A stretch of DNA of 64,000 nucleotides from NCBI GenBank assembly GCA_963699085.1, contig CAVOTH010000002.1, forward strand, positions 248,001 to 312,000, written 5' to 3'. Below the pieces are notes generated by a model. The model worked only from the letters and a program-made list of their open reading frames with translations. It searched no databases and had not been told where the DNA came from. Source of the DNA: Bog-756 sp963699085. Its GTDB lineage: Bacteria; Actinomycetota; Acidimicrobiia; Acidimicrobiales; RAAP-2. Below, in pieces: positions 19,343-29,066 of this stretch. The first letter of the stretch is position 1. Every line of letters begins with the position of its first letter. The position numbers and the translations under genes were made by a program.

Positions 19343-20905
19343 ATGGCAACTCTCACCCCTGTAGCACCGCGCCCCGACGTCGCCACCGGTCCCCCCGGCG
19401 GCTTCGGCTCGCTCCGCCGGCGGCTCGCCCATCCGTCGGTGTTCCTCTTCGTCATCCTCACCTCCCAGCTCATGGTGGTGTTGGACGGCACGATCGTCAA
19501 CGTCGCCCTGCCCCACATCCAGGAGGGGCTCCACTTCTCGGGCGGCGAGCTCTCCTGGGTGCTCAACGCCTATCTGTTGACGTTCGGGGGCCTGCTCCTG
19601 CTCGGTGCCCGGTCCGGCGACCTCATCGGCCGCCGGCGGACCTTCCTGATCGGCATCGCCATCTTCTCGTCGAGCTCCCTCCTCGGGGGGTTCGCGGTGA
19701 CCGGATGGATGCTCCTCGCCTCCCGGGCCCTCCAGGGAGTGGGTGCGGCATTCGCCGCCCCGTCCTCGTTGGCCCTGCTCACCACGATCTTCTCCGAAGG
19801 CACCCAGCGGGTCCGGGCCATCGGCCTCTTCACGACCGTGTCGGCCGCCGGTGGCGCCATCGGACTCGTCGCCGGGGGCGTGCTGACCGAGCTCGTGTCG
19901 TGGCGGTGGGTGATGTTCGTCAACGTCCCGATCGGACTCGTCGTGTGGATCGTGGGCTACCTCGTGCTGGTGGAGACGGACAGCCGGCACGGTCGCTTCG
20001 ACGTGCTCGGAGCGCTCACCTCGACATTCGGAATGGTCGGCATCGTGCTCGGTCTGGTCGAGGCCGGAGGAGACGGCTGGGCCAGCCCGATCACGCTGGG
20101 AGCGTTCGTCGTGGGATTCGCCCTACTGGCTGCATTCGTGATGATCGAGACCCGTGCCGAGGAGCCGATCCTGCCGTTGCGGCTGTTGGCCAACCGGACC
20201 CGGATGACCGCCAACGTCGCCCGCGGGCTGGTCTACGCAGGCATGTACGGGACCTTCTTCTTCCTCGGTCTGTTCCTCCAGGACGTCGAGGGGTACTCGC
20301 CACTCCGGGCCGGGGTTTGCTTCCTGCCCATCCCGATCTCGGTCTTCGTGTCCTCGCAGTTGGTGAGCAAGGTCTTCGTCACCAAGGTGCGGCCGAAGAC
20401 CCTCATGCTGATCGGCATCGGCACGGCGGTGGTGAGCCTGCTCATGTTCAGCCAACTGGACGCAGACTCCTCCTACCCGCAGATCCTGGTGGCCCTGGTG
20501 CTGTTGGGACTGGGTTCCGGCACGTCATTGGTCTCGCTCACGACGGCATCGCTGGCCGACGTCGCTCCCAGTGACGCCGGAGCCGCCTCGGGTGTCGTCA
20601 ATCTCATCCAGCAGGTCGGCGCAGCTCTGGGGCTTGCCGTGCTGGTGACCGTCATGGATTCGGCCACCGGCCGGGCCCAGCTGACCGCCCGGTCCGGTGG
20701 TTCGGCCGCCGCAGTTCACGGCCTCGACGTCACATTCGGGACTGCCGCCCTCTTCGCCATCGCAGCCCTGGTGATGGTGGCGGTACTGGTCCGGGTGCCC
20801 GATCCGTCGGCCGCCGCCGCCGAGGGCGACCATCACGGCGCCCAGCTGGTCGAGCTGGTCGACGGTGAGGGCTTCGAATGGCTGGATCCGGACCTGGTCG
20901 CCTGA
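19343..20905 (+). CDS. DHA2-type (EmrB/QacA) multidrug MFS exporter
   Basis: 520 residues from the ATG at 19343 (the open frame upstream to 19124 overlaps the TetR gene antisense and is not coding). About 14 helices. Family motifs are present: LDGTIVNVALPHIQ (motif D1), LGARSGDLIGRRRTF (motif A) and AAGGAIGLVAGGVLTELVSWRW (motif C antiporter signature, given here from 19848 on). This group exports cationic drugs and dyes using the proton gradient. It is divergent from the TetR gene and preceded by two operators. Confidence 0.92.
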   Translation: MATLTPVAPRPDVATGPPGGFGSLRRRLAHPSVFLFVILTSQLMVVLDGTIVNVALPHIQEGLHFSGGELSWVLNAYLLTFGGLLLLGARSGDLIGRRRTFLIGIAIFSSSSLLGGFAVTGWMLLASRALQGVGAAFAAPSSLALLTTIFSEGTQRVRAIGLFTTVSAAGGAIGLVAGGVLTELVSWRWVMFVNVPIGLVVWIVGYLVLVETDSRHGRFDVLGALTSTFGMVGIVLGLVEAGGDGWASPITLGAFVVGFALLAAFVMIETRAEEPILPLRLLANRTRMTANVARGLVYAGMYGTFFFLGLFLQDVEGYSPLRAGVCFLPIPISVFVSSQLVSKVFVTKVRPKTLMLIGIGTAVVSLLMFSQLDADSSYPQILVALVLLGLGSGTSLVSLTTASLADVAPSDAGAASGVVNLIQQVGAALGLAVLVTVMDSATGRAQLTARSGGSAAAVHGLDVTFGTAALFAIAALVMVAVLVRVPDPSAAAAEGDHHGAQLVELVDGEGFEWLDPDLVA

Positions 20906-20917
20906 CGTCAGGGCCCT

Positions 20918-20955
20918 CCCGCCTGGTCCCGTCCCCGACGACCGGCCCAGGCGGG
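20918..20955 (+). terminator. Hairpin after the DHA2 exporter gene
   Basis: Nine-base perfect inverted repeat CCCGCCTGG / CCAGGCGGG with a 20-base loop, 13 bases past the stop codon. A 12-base palindrome CCTGACGTCAGG (20901-20912) overlaps the stop itself. No T-tract. Confidence 0.5.
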
Positions 20956-21080
20956 GCTCGGATAGGGTCGATTTCGTGACGTCTGGTTACCTTTCCCGGA
21001 TCAGTCCGGACCGAGGAGTCCCCCTGCGGGTTCGACCGATCCGACCCGGCGTCGCCCGTCCGGCGGACCGGCCGGCCACG

Positions 21081-21143
21081 GCGCCCAGCCACATCGATAT
21101 GGCGCCCAACCACATCGATATGGCGCCCAGCTCCATCGATCCG
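21081..21143. repeat. Three 21-bp tandem repeats upstream of the acyltransferase gene
   Basis: Units at 21081-21101, 21102-21122 and 21123-21143 follow GCGCCCARCCACATCGATATG with a few changes in the third. The gap from 20956 to 21183 holds nothing else I can support. The junctions contain ATGGCGCCCA, the same ten bases that begin the acyltransferase gene at 21184. Confidence 0.8.
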
Positions 21144-21183
21144 GAGCCGGCCCTACCCCAGCCGACCAGCTGAGCTTCCGGTG

Positions 21184-23204
21184 ATGGCGCCCACCGGGCA
21201 GACGACCGCCGGGGCGGGCCGGTCGGCGACCGGACACGACCGGATCCCGGCTCTCGACGGACTGCGGGCCTTCGCCTTGTTGATCATCATGGGGTTCCAC
21301 TTCGGCGTGGGCTGGCTGCAAGGCGGCTTCTTCAGCCTGGACATCTTCTATGTCCTCTCCGGCTATCTGATCACCGGCCTCCTGCTCAGTGAGTACCGCC
21401 GGCGACAGGGCATCAAGCTCGTCGGCATTCTGGCTCCGCCGGGCGCGACGCCTGCTGCCCGCACTCCTGGTCGTGCTCATCGCCGTGACGCTCTACGTCC
21501 GCTTCGCGGCTCCCGCCGGCTTCTATCCGGACTTCCGGATCGAGCGCGTTGTCCGCGCTGTTCTACTTCTCGAACTGGTGGCAGATCGCCGCCAGCAGCA
21601 ACTACTTCGTGGCCACCGGACCGGTGTCGCCGCTGACCCATACCTGGTCCTTGGCCGTGGAGGAGCAGTTCTACCTGGTATGGCCGCTGGTTGTGCTTGC
21701 GGTGCTGCACCTGTCGGGCGCATTCGCCAAGGGGGTCAGGAATCTCCTCGCCCTCTCCATCGTCGGGACGCTCGCCTCGGCGATGGCGATGGCGCTGCTG
21801 TTCAGCCCCACGGCCAATCTCACCCGGCTCTACTTCGGAACCGATACCCATGCCCAGTCGATCCTGCTGGGGTCGGTGGTGGCCTGCACCCTGACCCTGG
21901 TCCAGATGCGCCGGGGTGGGGACGGCATGGCGCCGGCGGCGGCGACCAGCCGGGGTCGCCATGTGCTGACCGCCGTCGGAGTCGCCGGGTTTGCCGGAAC
22001 CTTCGCCCTGACCTACCTCCTTCGGGGCACATCCGCGTTCGACTACCAGGGCGGGTTCCTCCTGTCGGCATGCTCGGCGGCCGCCATCATCATCGCCGCC
22101 GCCTGTGTCCCCGGTGGCCCGGTGGCCCGGCTGCTGTCGCTCCGGCTGCTGGTGTGGATCGGCACCGTCTCCTACGGCGCCTATCTCTGGCACTTCCCCA
22201 TCTACGTATTCTTCGACACCGCCCGGACCGGACTCTCCGGGCTTGCTCTGCTGGCCATCCGATTCGCCTCGACACTCGCCCTGGCCGCGGCCAGCTACTA
22301 CCTGGTCGAACGGCCGGTCCTGTATGGCAGGTTCTGGCGGACCCTGAAGTCTGCAGGCCCTGCTGTCGCCGCTCTGGCCGTGACGGTGGCGGTGATCCTC
22401 GTCGGAACCGTCGCCCCGGCTGTGGCGTCGGCGCCCATCGGAAGTGACCTGACCGCGTCCGAACACCTGGCGTTGGTGCAGGCCGGGGCCTTCGCCGGTA
22501 GGCCGGTGAAGTTCATGCTGGTGGGGGACTCCATGGCGGTCACCCTCGCCGTCGGGCTCCAAGTGCGCAGCGTGGCCCACTACGGCATCGAGATGATCAA
22601 TCGGGAGACCCTCGGCTGCGATCTTGACGACATCCCGGTGATCATCGCCGACCGGGTCGGCCTGCCGGTCTCCAACTGCACCCACTGGAGGACGCTCTGG
22701 GCCAGCGACGTGGCGCAAACCCGACCGGACGTTGTCGGGATGCTGGTCGGCCGGTGGGACATCGCCGACCACATCTATCGGGGGGCGGTGGTCCACGTCG
22801 GCCAACCCGCCTGGGACGCCCATCTGTACGGCGAGATCAACCAGGCGGTGAACCTGTTCTCCGCCAAGGGCGCCCGGGTCGTTCTGTTCACCATGCCGGA
22901 CATCGACGCGGCCGACGAGGCCCCGGGGAGCGCCGCCTATCCGGAGAACGACCAGTCACGAGTGACCGAGTTCAATGCCATCGTCACCAGCGTGGCCGCC
23001 CACCGCAGGGCCATCGTGACGCTGATCGATCTGAACAAGAAGTTGGACCCCCACGGCCACTTCCAGTTGGCCATCGACGGAGTGACCGTCCGATGGAATG
23101 ACGGCGTCCACATCTCCAAGGCCGGCGGAGAGTGGCTCCAGCCGTTCATCCTGCCGACAGCGGGTCGCCAGGGACTGGCGGCGGTGGCCGCCCGGCAGGT
23201 GTGA
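21184..23204 (+). CDS. OafA/YrhL-type acyltransferase with C-terminal SGNH domain (two frameshifts)
   Basis: A membrane O-acyltransferase of the acyltransferase-3 family. The first part has the catalytic-type RIPALDGLRAFALLIIMGFHFG and DIFYVLSGYLITGLLL. The frame breaks near 21427 (before FWLRRARRLLPALL) and near 21544 (before DALSALFYFSNWWQI); deleting one base at each gives one chain of about 672 residues with the family motif PLTHTWSLAVEEQFYLVWP, roughly ten helices and an extracellular SGNH-type domain (LVGDSMAVTLAVGL; DGVHISKAGGEWL). Such proteins acetylate or otherwise acylate cell-surface polysaccharides or peptidoglycan. Start: GTG-ATG at 21181/21184, no strong ribosome site. Confidence 0.85.
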
Positions 23205-23271
23205 CCGAAACCTCCGGTGGCCGTTGGTCCGGGAGGACGGGACCTCGCCCCGGGCCGGGCAGAATGAACGG

Positions 23272-24123
23272 ATGCGCCGGTTCATCCTCACCATCACCTG
23301 CCCCGACCGGGTCGGCATCGTCGCCGGGGTCACCGGATTCATCGCCGCCAACGGAGGGTGGGTGCTGGAGGCGGCCCAACACGGGGACCTGGAGTCCGGT
23401 CGCTTCTTCCAACGCATCGAGATCCTGGCCGAGTCCCTGCCGTTCGGTCCCGACGAGTTCGCCTCCCGCTTCGCCCCCCTGGCCGATGAGCTGTCGCTCA
23501 CGTGGAACCTGAGTGACACCGACATCCCCAAACGGGTGGTGATCCTGGCCAGTCGGGAAGACCACTGTCTGGCCGACCTGCTCTACCGGTGGAAGACCGG
23601 CGGACTGCCCTGCACCATCCCTCTGGTCATCTCCAACCACACCGATCTCGGGCCTCTGGTCGAGGCCGTCGGGATCCCCTTCGCCCACGTCCCGGTGAAG
23701 ACCGAAGACAGGCAGGCAGCATTCGACGACATCTCCACCCGGTTCGAGGAGGCCGGCGGGGAGGTGATGGTACTGGCGCGTTACATGCAGATCGTTCCGC
23801 CCGAGGTATGTGAGCGGTACGCCGGTCGCATCATCAACATCCACCACAGCTTCCTCCCCAGCTTCGCCGGCGCCCGTCCCTACCACCAGGCCCACGCCCG
23901 TGGCGTCAAGCTGATCGGGGCCACCTGCCACTACGCCACCGCCGAACTCGATGCCGGCCCGATCATCGAACAGGACACGGCGCGCATCTCCCACGCCGAG
24001 GGTCCCGAACAGCTCGTCGCACTGGGCCGGGACATCGAACGGTCCGTCCTCGCCCGCGGGTTACGGTGGCACCTCGAAGACCGGGTACTGCTCAACGGCA
24101 ATCGGACCGTCGTCTTTCCGTAG
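23272..24123 (+). CDS. purU: Formyltetrahydrofolate deformylase
   Basis: 283 residues from ATG 23272. It hydrolyses 10-formyl-tetrahydrofolate to formate and tetrahydrofolate, balancing the one-carbon pool. The N-terminal ACT domain (LTITCPDRVGIVAGVTGFIA, residues 4-80) and the formyltransferase domain are both clear: VISNHTDLGPLVE, ARYMQIV, IINIHHSFLPSFAGARPYHQ (catalytic Asn/His) and ATAELDAGPIIEQD (catalytic Asp). Length and motif order match PurU exactly. It follows the acyltransferase gene by 67 bases on the same strand and may share its transcript. Confidence 0.96.
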   Translation: MRRFILTITCPDRVGIVAGVTGFIAANGGWVLEAAQHGDLESGRFFQRIEILAESLPFGPDEFASRFAPLADELSLTWNLSDTDIPKRVVILASREDHCLADLLYRWKTGGLPCTIPLVISNHTDLGPLVEAVGIPFAHVPVKTEDRQAAFDDISTRFEEAGGEVMVLARYMQIVPPEVCERYAGRIINIHHSFLPSFAGARPYHQAHARGVKLIGATCHYATAELDAGPIIEQDTARISHAEGPEQLVALGRDIERSVLARGLRWHLEDRVLLNGNRTVVFP

Positions 24124-24233
24124 GGGTCGGTTCTGGCTGTGCCGCTGCTCCCATCCGGTGGTTCTGGCATGCTCGGACCGATGCGATCGACGATCCTGAC
24201 GCTGTGGGGCACCCGAGGCGGGAGAGGTCCGGT

Positions 24234-24830
24234 ATGACCGATGCCCCGGTGGTGCGGAGCGGTCGATGGTGGAAGTCACGTCCGGCAGTCGCCGGATACG
24301 TGGGATTGGCGGTGCTCGTGGCCATCGGACTCACCATTGCGTTCACCACCTCGGGGTCGTCGGACACCCGAACCTATACCGGGCCCCTCGGGTCCAATCC
24401 GAACGGGGTCGGGGTCACCGCCGGCTCCGGCTCGTCGGGATCGTCGGGCAACACCGGCGCCTCCGGCTCCGCAGGATCGTCGGGTACTACCGGCAACACC
24501 GGTTCCGGCAGTCAGGGTGCAGGCTCGGTGACGGGGTCGAGTGGGACTGGCGGCTCGGTGAGCGGATCCACCGGGACCGGCAATTCGGGCGACGGTGGGG
24601 CTGCAGGCGGGGCGGGGTCCGGTTCGGCCGGCGGTTCGGCCGGTGGTGCGGCGTCCGGCGGAGGCGCGGGTGCAGCCGGCGGGGCAACCTCCGGCGGGAG
24701 CGCGGGGGCTGCGGGTGGTGCGACATCCGGTGGCGCCGGTGCCACCGCCGGTTCGGCGGGTTCGGCGGGTGGGTCTGCCGGAGCAGGCGCGGGATCAGGG
24801 GGAAGCGCGACCTCTACGGTGGGCGGTTGA
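24234..24830 (+). CDS. Membrane-anchored Gly/Ser/Ala-rich low-complexity protein
   Basis: 198 residues from ATG 24234, with GGAGAGG six bases upstream. A short cytoplasmic end and one transmembrane helix (about residues 18-40) precede about 140 residues made almost only of Gly, Ser, Ala and Thr in GSSG, NTG, SGT and AGG runs. It looks like a flexible extracellular stalk. An 18-codon ORF from ATG 24181 overlaps its start as ATGA, which might couple translation. It is convergent with the YfhO-like gene. No homology-based function can be given. Confidence 0.65.
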   Translation: MTDAPVVRSGRWWKSRPAVAGYVGLAVLVAIGLTIAFTTSGSSDTRTYTGPLGSNPNGVGVTAGSGSSGSSGNTGASGSAGSSGTTGNTGSGSQGAGSVTGSSGTGGSVSGSTGTGNSGDGGAAGGAGSGSAGGSAGGAASGGGAGAAGGATSGGSAGAAGGATSGGAGATAGSAGSAGGSAGAGAGSGGSATSTVGG

Positions 24831-24836
24831 GCCGCC
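24822..24836. terminator. Small hairpin between convergent genes
   Basis: GGCGG / CCGCC with a five-base loop spanning the stop of the Gly/Ser-rich protein gene. Weak, no T-tract. Confidence 0.3.
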
Positions 24837-24843
24837 GGGCCAA

Positions 24844-27024
24844 CTACTTGCGTTGCCGCCATTCCCACCACCGATCGGCGACCAGTGCACCGATGAGCAC
24901 CAGTGCCGACAGGATCAGCAGGACCGGATACCCGCCGTATCCCACATAGCGGAATTCGATCTTGTGGGTCCCCGACCCCACCCGCACCGCCACCAGGGCC
25001 GGCGCCACCATCAGGGGCGACGTAGGGGCTCCGTCGATGGTGGCCTGCCATCCCGGGTCGAACGACGCCGACAGCACCACCAGCCCGGGACGTTGCATCC
25101 GCACCGTCGCTTCGGCCATTCCATCGGCCAGACGTGCCTGCTGGGACACCACGGTGCCCGGCCGACCAGTGGCCGACGCCAGCCCCCCTGCCAGCCCCGA
25201 AGCGGGAACCGTGCCCGCCGCGTGGACACCGGTGCCGTCCCACGCCACCACCAGGGTCCGGCCCTCACCGGGAAGGTCCGAGCGGAGGAACGGGACCGAG
25301 ACATCGCCCACGTCGGTGCGGTTCTCGGTGACTGTGCCGACGGCCCGGGCCACCGACACGTAGCCGACGGTCGGGAGATCCCATAGTGAGTACTGCCCCC
25401 GGACCATGACCGGACGGGCCGGGACGGGCGGAGGGCTACCGGTGGGGAGGAGTAGGTAGCGCACACCGAACAGCGGGTAATCCCCGGGGTTCGACTGGTC
25501 GAAGTGGTACTCGGGGTCGGTCATCAGCGAAGCGGTCCGGAGGGTGTAGCCCACTTCGTCGATGTCCTGGCTCTCGAGGTACTTGAACACGGGGACCTGA
25601 CCCACCAGGAACGCAGACCCCCAGTTGTCGGGGAGACCGGCATAGACGCGACCGTCGCCGGCGACGCGGACCCGGTCGAGCAGTGGTGCGATCGCCGCGC
25701 CGTCGATCGCGTCGTCAATCCTCTGTGTGTGGATGGCGGTGGCGTTCCCATTGTCGTAGCGGCCGGCCTGGATGAGGGCGGGGGTGAACGCGACCACAGC
25801 CAGTACTCCCAACACCACGGCCAGGATGGCCCTCGCAACGGGGCGACCCGAATACCGGTCCCACGGCGCCCACTTCCATCGCCTGGCGCCGGCGAGCAAC
25901 AGCGCGCCCAGTGCCGACGCCCCGACACCGGCCAGGATCACCGAAGCGAGCTGGATGCCCATCATGAAGCGCCGCATGAAGATGTCGGTGTTGCCGGGGA
26001 GGAGGTCGGCGCCGGTCCCGAACGTGGTCCGGCCGAATGACAGCACGAGGCTCATGGCCAACAGCACGATGAGTACCCGACCGCGCTCGTCCCGACGGAA
26101 GCGGATGATGCAGCAGATGAGTCCGACTCCGGCCAGGACGGTGATGACCGGCAGGCGTCCAGCGTCGAGGAGTCCACCCGTCGCCAGCCACCCGACCACC
26201 TTGCGGGCGCCGTAGCCGTTCTCCAGAGCCGTGCCCCGGAGGACCTCGTTCACCGAGGCCCACCGGGCCGAAACCAGCACCGGCACCGTCACCCATGCCG
26301 TGGCCGCCAAGGTGCCGGCGAGAACCACCAGCGCCCGGACGGCACGTGGGCGCCACGCCGACGGAGTGATCCACGGGAGCAGGAGAAGAGGCAGCACGGC
26401 CAGATAACCGGTCTCGAAGTGCAGCATCACCGTCAGCGACGTGAGTGCGATGGCGGCGCCGTATCGACGGCCCCCGCTCACGGCCTGCCAGGAGAAGCCC
26501 CAGGCCAACGGGAGGGTCCACATCGCCCACAGCTGTGTCCATACGCCGAAGCCGACCCACACGTAGGCCTTGGTCTCGAATCCGACCCCGACCGTCGAGG
26601 CGATGAACGGTGAGGCGGCCGCGGCCATAGCTGCGACCCATCGATCCCAGTGCAGCGCCCGTGCTCCCCAGTAGACGCTGACCGGCCACAGCGAGAGCAG
26701 GAGGTAGAGGCTCCACGAAAATGCCCGGTCCGGTCCCATGACGATTCCGACGGCACCGGCAAGGGTCGCCGGGAGACTCTGATAGTGGAGGAATTGTGGC
26801 GACCCGAGGCCGAGATAGGGGAACCAGCTGGCCTGGGGGAGGTGTCCGGAGCGCAGCCGGGTGGCGGCGAACCGGACCATCTGTTGGTGGACCGAACTGT
26901 CGTCGAGGGTGGCTACCGGGAGCGTCTCGGACCGCAGCCACCAGTAGTTCCACAGCACGGCCGCCGCCACGACGAGCCACTGGGGGTAGAGGACGCGTGT
27001 CGGGCCGCGACGGCCGGCGGGCAC
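24844..27024 (-). CDS. YfhO-like polytopic membrane protein
   Basis: 726 residues from GTG 27024, only two bases after the stop of the MacB-type permease, so it is the last gene of the operon. It has about a dozen helices: WLVVAAAVLWNYWW, LLLLPWITPSAW, VLIVLLAMSLVL and others. The long extracellular region and the end (SFDPGWQATIDGAPT, then GTHKIEFRYVG and a last helix) are characteristic of the YfhO / large membrane glycosyltransferase-like family, whose members help add sugars to wall or lipid polymers. No nucleotide-sugar site is visible; polyprenyl-linked donors are typical. Its co-transcription with an efflux-type ABC system is unusual. Confidence 0.78.
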   Translation of the reverse strand: MPAGRRGPTRVLYPQWLVVAAAVLWNYWWLRSETLPVATLDDSSVHQQMVRFAATRLRSGHLPQASWFPYLGLGSPQFLHYQSLPATLAGAVGIVMGPDRAFSWSLYLLLSLWPVSVYWGARALHWDRWVAAMAAAASPFIASTVGVGFETKAYVWVGFGVWTQLWAMWTLPLAWGFSWQAVSGGRRYGAAIALTSLTVMLHFETGYLAVLPLLLLPWITPSAWRPRAVRALVVLAGTLAATAWVTVPVLVSARWASVNEVLRGTALENGYGARKVVGWLATGGLLDAGRLPVITVLAGVGLICCIIRFRRDERGRVLIVLLAMSLVLSFGRTTFGTGADLLPGNTDIFMRRFMMGIQLASVILAGVGASALGALLLAGARRWKWAPWDRYSGRPVARAILAVVLGVLAVVAFTPALIQAGRYDNGNATAIHTQRIDDAIDGAAIAPLLDRVRVAGDGRVYAGLPDNWGSAFLVGQVPVFKYLESQDIDEVGYTLRTASLMTDPEYHFDQSNPGDYPLFGVRYLLLPTGSPPPVPARPVMVRGQYSLWDLPTVGYVSVARAVGTVTENRTDVGDVSVPFLRSDLPGEGRTLVVAWDGTGVHAAGTVPASGLAGGLASATGRPGTVVSQQARLADGMAEATVRMQRPGLVVLSASFDPGWQATIDGAPTSPLMVAPALVAVRVGSGTHKIEFRYVGYGGYPVLLILSALVLIGALVADRWWEWRQRK

Positions 27025-27026
27025 GC

Positions 27027-28211
27027 TCAGCCCAGACGGAGTGTCTCGAGCGGTTCGAGCCGGGCCGCCTTGATCGACGGGTAGAGGCCAGCCATGATCG
27101 ACACCAACAACGCCAGTCCCATCCAGATCGGTATCTGTGCGTAGTTGATGACGACGACCCAACCCGCGAACGCCGACACCGAGTACACCACGGCGATTCC
27201 CAGGACAGCCCCGACCAGGCCACCGAGGACTCCGACGAAGAGCGACTCGAGGAGGAATTGGGCGCCGATCTTGGAACGGCTGTGGCCGACGGCGCGGCGG
27301 ATCCCGATCTCGGGCGATCGCTGTATGACGGAGATCGACATCACGTTGGCGATGCCGATGCCACCGACGGTGAGCGCCAGGAGACCGGCAAGCAGGGCCA
27401 CCTGCTGCAGGGTCTTGTTGGCCTGCGCCTGGGCCTGGAGCACGTCACTCGGGATCTGGGTCGACGACTGCACGGGTCCGCCGAGGTTGATGGCGGTGGG
27501 GATCACGTTGGCGGTGGCCTGGGTGGCATTCGGCTGGGTCCGGACATACAGCTGATTGGGCTGCCCGTTGGTGTGGAAGATGTTCTGCGCCGCCCACTGG
27601 GTGACGAATGCCGCATTGTCGAGCTCGGGGTCGAGCGGGACCGAACCGAGGACGCCGACCACGCCGAAGTTGGTCCCGTTGAGGGAGATGGTCCGACCAT
27701 CTCCCGGCAGGTATCCGTACTGGCGGGCGATCCCTTCGCCCAGTACCACGGCCATCGTGTGGAGCTGTGTGTCCGAGGCGTTCAGCCAACGACCGCTGAT
27801 GACCGGGACCCCCAGTACCGACGGCAGTTCGTCGTCGGAGGCCCGCACCGGCACCGGAAACGCCTCGTAGTAGGTGCTGGCCCCCTTCACCGGCAACACG
27901 ATCACACCCGAGAGATTGGTGGTGGCCGATGCGCTCTCGACTGTGGACACGTTCTCGACCCGCTCCACGGCGTCGGCCGGGAGGGTCGGGTTCTGTGAGC
28001 CGAACGATCCGCCGGCCTGGACGATGATGAGGTTGGTCCCGAGGGTGGAGAGCTGCTGTTGCAGGGCACCCTTGGCGCTTTCGGTCAGACCGACGGCACT
28101 CACCATGGCGGCCACCCCGATGATCGGACCGAGCATGATGAGCAGGGTCCGGATCTTGCGGGCCCGCAGCCCCGACCACGCCACACCGACGAGGTCGTCG
28201 AAGTCGCTCAT
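27027..28211 (-). CDS. MacB-type ABC transporter permease (FtsX-like)
   Basis: 394 residues from ATG 28211, overlapping the stop of the ATPase gene as ATGA. N-terminal helix (LLIMLGPIIGVAAMVSAVG) followed by a periplasmic-type MacB core domain (about residues 45-250, with TLGTNLIIVQAG and SGRWLNASD), then three C-terminal helices with the FtsX/MacB signature VMSISVIQRSPEIGIRRAVG. MacB-type systems are mechanotransmission transporters that move peptides, lipoproteins or drugs on the outer face rather than through the membrane. Partners: ATPase upstream, adaptor two genes upstream. Confidence 0.92.
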   Translation of the reverse strand: MSDFDDLVGVAWSGLRARKIRTLLIMLGPIIGVAAMVSAVGLTESAKGALQQQLSTLGTNLIIVQAGGSFGSQNPTLPADAVERVENVSTVESASATTNLSGVIVLPVKGASTYYEAFPVPVRASDDELPSVLGVPVISGRWLNASDTQLHTMAVVLGEGIARQYGYLPGDGRTISLNGTNFGVVGVLGSVPLDPELDNAAFVTQWAAQNIFHTNGQPNQLYVRTQPNATQATANVIPTAINLGGPVQSSTQIPSDVLQAQAQANKTLQQVALLAGLLALTVGGIGIANVMSISVIQRSPEIGIRRAVGHSRSKIGAQFLLESLFVGVLGGLVGAVLGIAVVYSVSAFAGWVVVINYAQIPIWMGLALLVSIMAGLYPSIKAARLEPLETLRLG

Positions 28212-29020
28212 CGGTTGTCGTCCCCCTTCCGCTCGTCCCCCACGATCTGACCGTCCCGCATGGAGATCATCCGGTGGGCGGTCCGGGCCACCGTGGCGTC
28301 GTGGGTCACCATGACCACCGCCCGCTCCGGGGACTGGAGGGAGGAGAAGATCTCGAGGACGTGGGCGGCGTTGGTCGAGTCGAGTGCACCGGTGGGTTCG
28401 TCGGCCAGGATCATGAGTGGCTCGGTGACGATGGCACGGGCGAGAGCGACCCGCTGCTGCTCCCCTCCCGACATCTGCACAGGCCGGTGGTCGGCCCGTG
28501 CGCCCAACCCCAGCTGCTCGAGTGCGGCTCGGCAGCGATCCTTGCGCTCCTTCGGGCGCATCTCCCGGTACAGGAGGGCTGTCTCCACGTTGCCGACGGC
28601 GGTGAGGTGAGGAATCAGGTGGAACTGTTGGAAGACGAAGCCGATCGAGTTGCCGCGCAGCCTCGATCGGGACGGGTCGTCGAGGAGGCTCACGTCCTGG
28701 CCGGCCACCCGGATGGTGCCCGAGGTCGGCAGGTCGAGGATGCCGAGCAGCCCCAACATGGTGGACTTGCCCGATCCGGAGGGACCGACGATCGACATGA
28801 ACTCGCCCGGGTTGATCTGCAGGGAGACCTCCCGCAGCGCATAGACCTCGATCTCCTCGCCGTAGACCCGCGACACCGACTCGAGCTCGAGCAGCGGGTG
28901 GGGTTGTACTGCTGCGGTGCCGCCCGGCGGTGTGTCCCCCATGGTTCCCGTTCCGGTTGCCGTTCCCGTTGCTGTTCCGGCTGCCGTTCCGGGGACCCCG
29001 CCCCACACAGGGCCGGTCAC
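28208..29020 (-). CDS. MacB-type ABC transporter ATP-binding protein
   Basis: 270 residues if started at the GTG/ATG-type codon at 29020; an ATG at 28942 (MGDTPPGG) is a strong alternative because the first 26 residues are a Gly/Thr repeat. All ATPase motifs are intact: Walker A GPSGSGKST, Q-loop FVFQQFHLIPHLT, signature MSGGEQQRVALARA, Walker B MILADEPTGALD, H-loop VTHD. It belongs to the LolD/MacB group. It overlaps the permease gene by four bases. Confidence 0.93.
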   Translation of the reverse strand: MTGPVWGGVPGTAAGTATGTATGTGTMGDTPPGGTAAVQPHPLLELESVSRVYGEEIEVYALREVSLQINPGEFMSIVGPSGSGKSTMLGLLGILDLPTSGTIRVAGQDVSLLDDPSRSRLRGNSIGFVFQQFHLIPHLTAVGNVETALLYREMRPKERKDRCRAALEQLGLGARADHRPVQMSGGEQQRVALARAIVTEPLMILADEPTGALDSTNAAHVLEIFSSLQSPERAVVMVTHDATVARTAHRMISMRDGQIVGDERKGDDNR

Positions 29021-29066
29021 GCTCGGGTCCCCGTCACGTGATGGCCCATGTCATGGGCCGGGGTTG

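Noticed and set aside
21477..22823. 448-codon minus-strand frame
   Set aside because: Antisense to the acyltransferase; charged low-complexity sequence typical of GC-rich shadow frames.
25715..27223. 502-codon minus-strand frame
   Set aside because: Alternative frame of the YfhO-like gene; no hydrophobic pattern or ribosome site.
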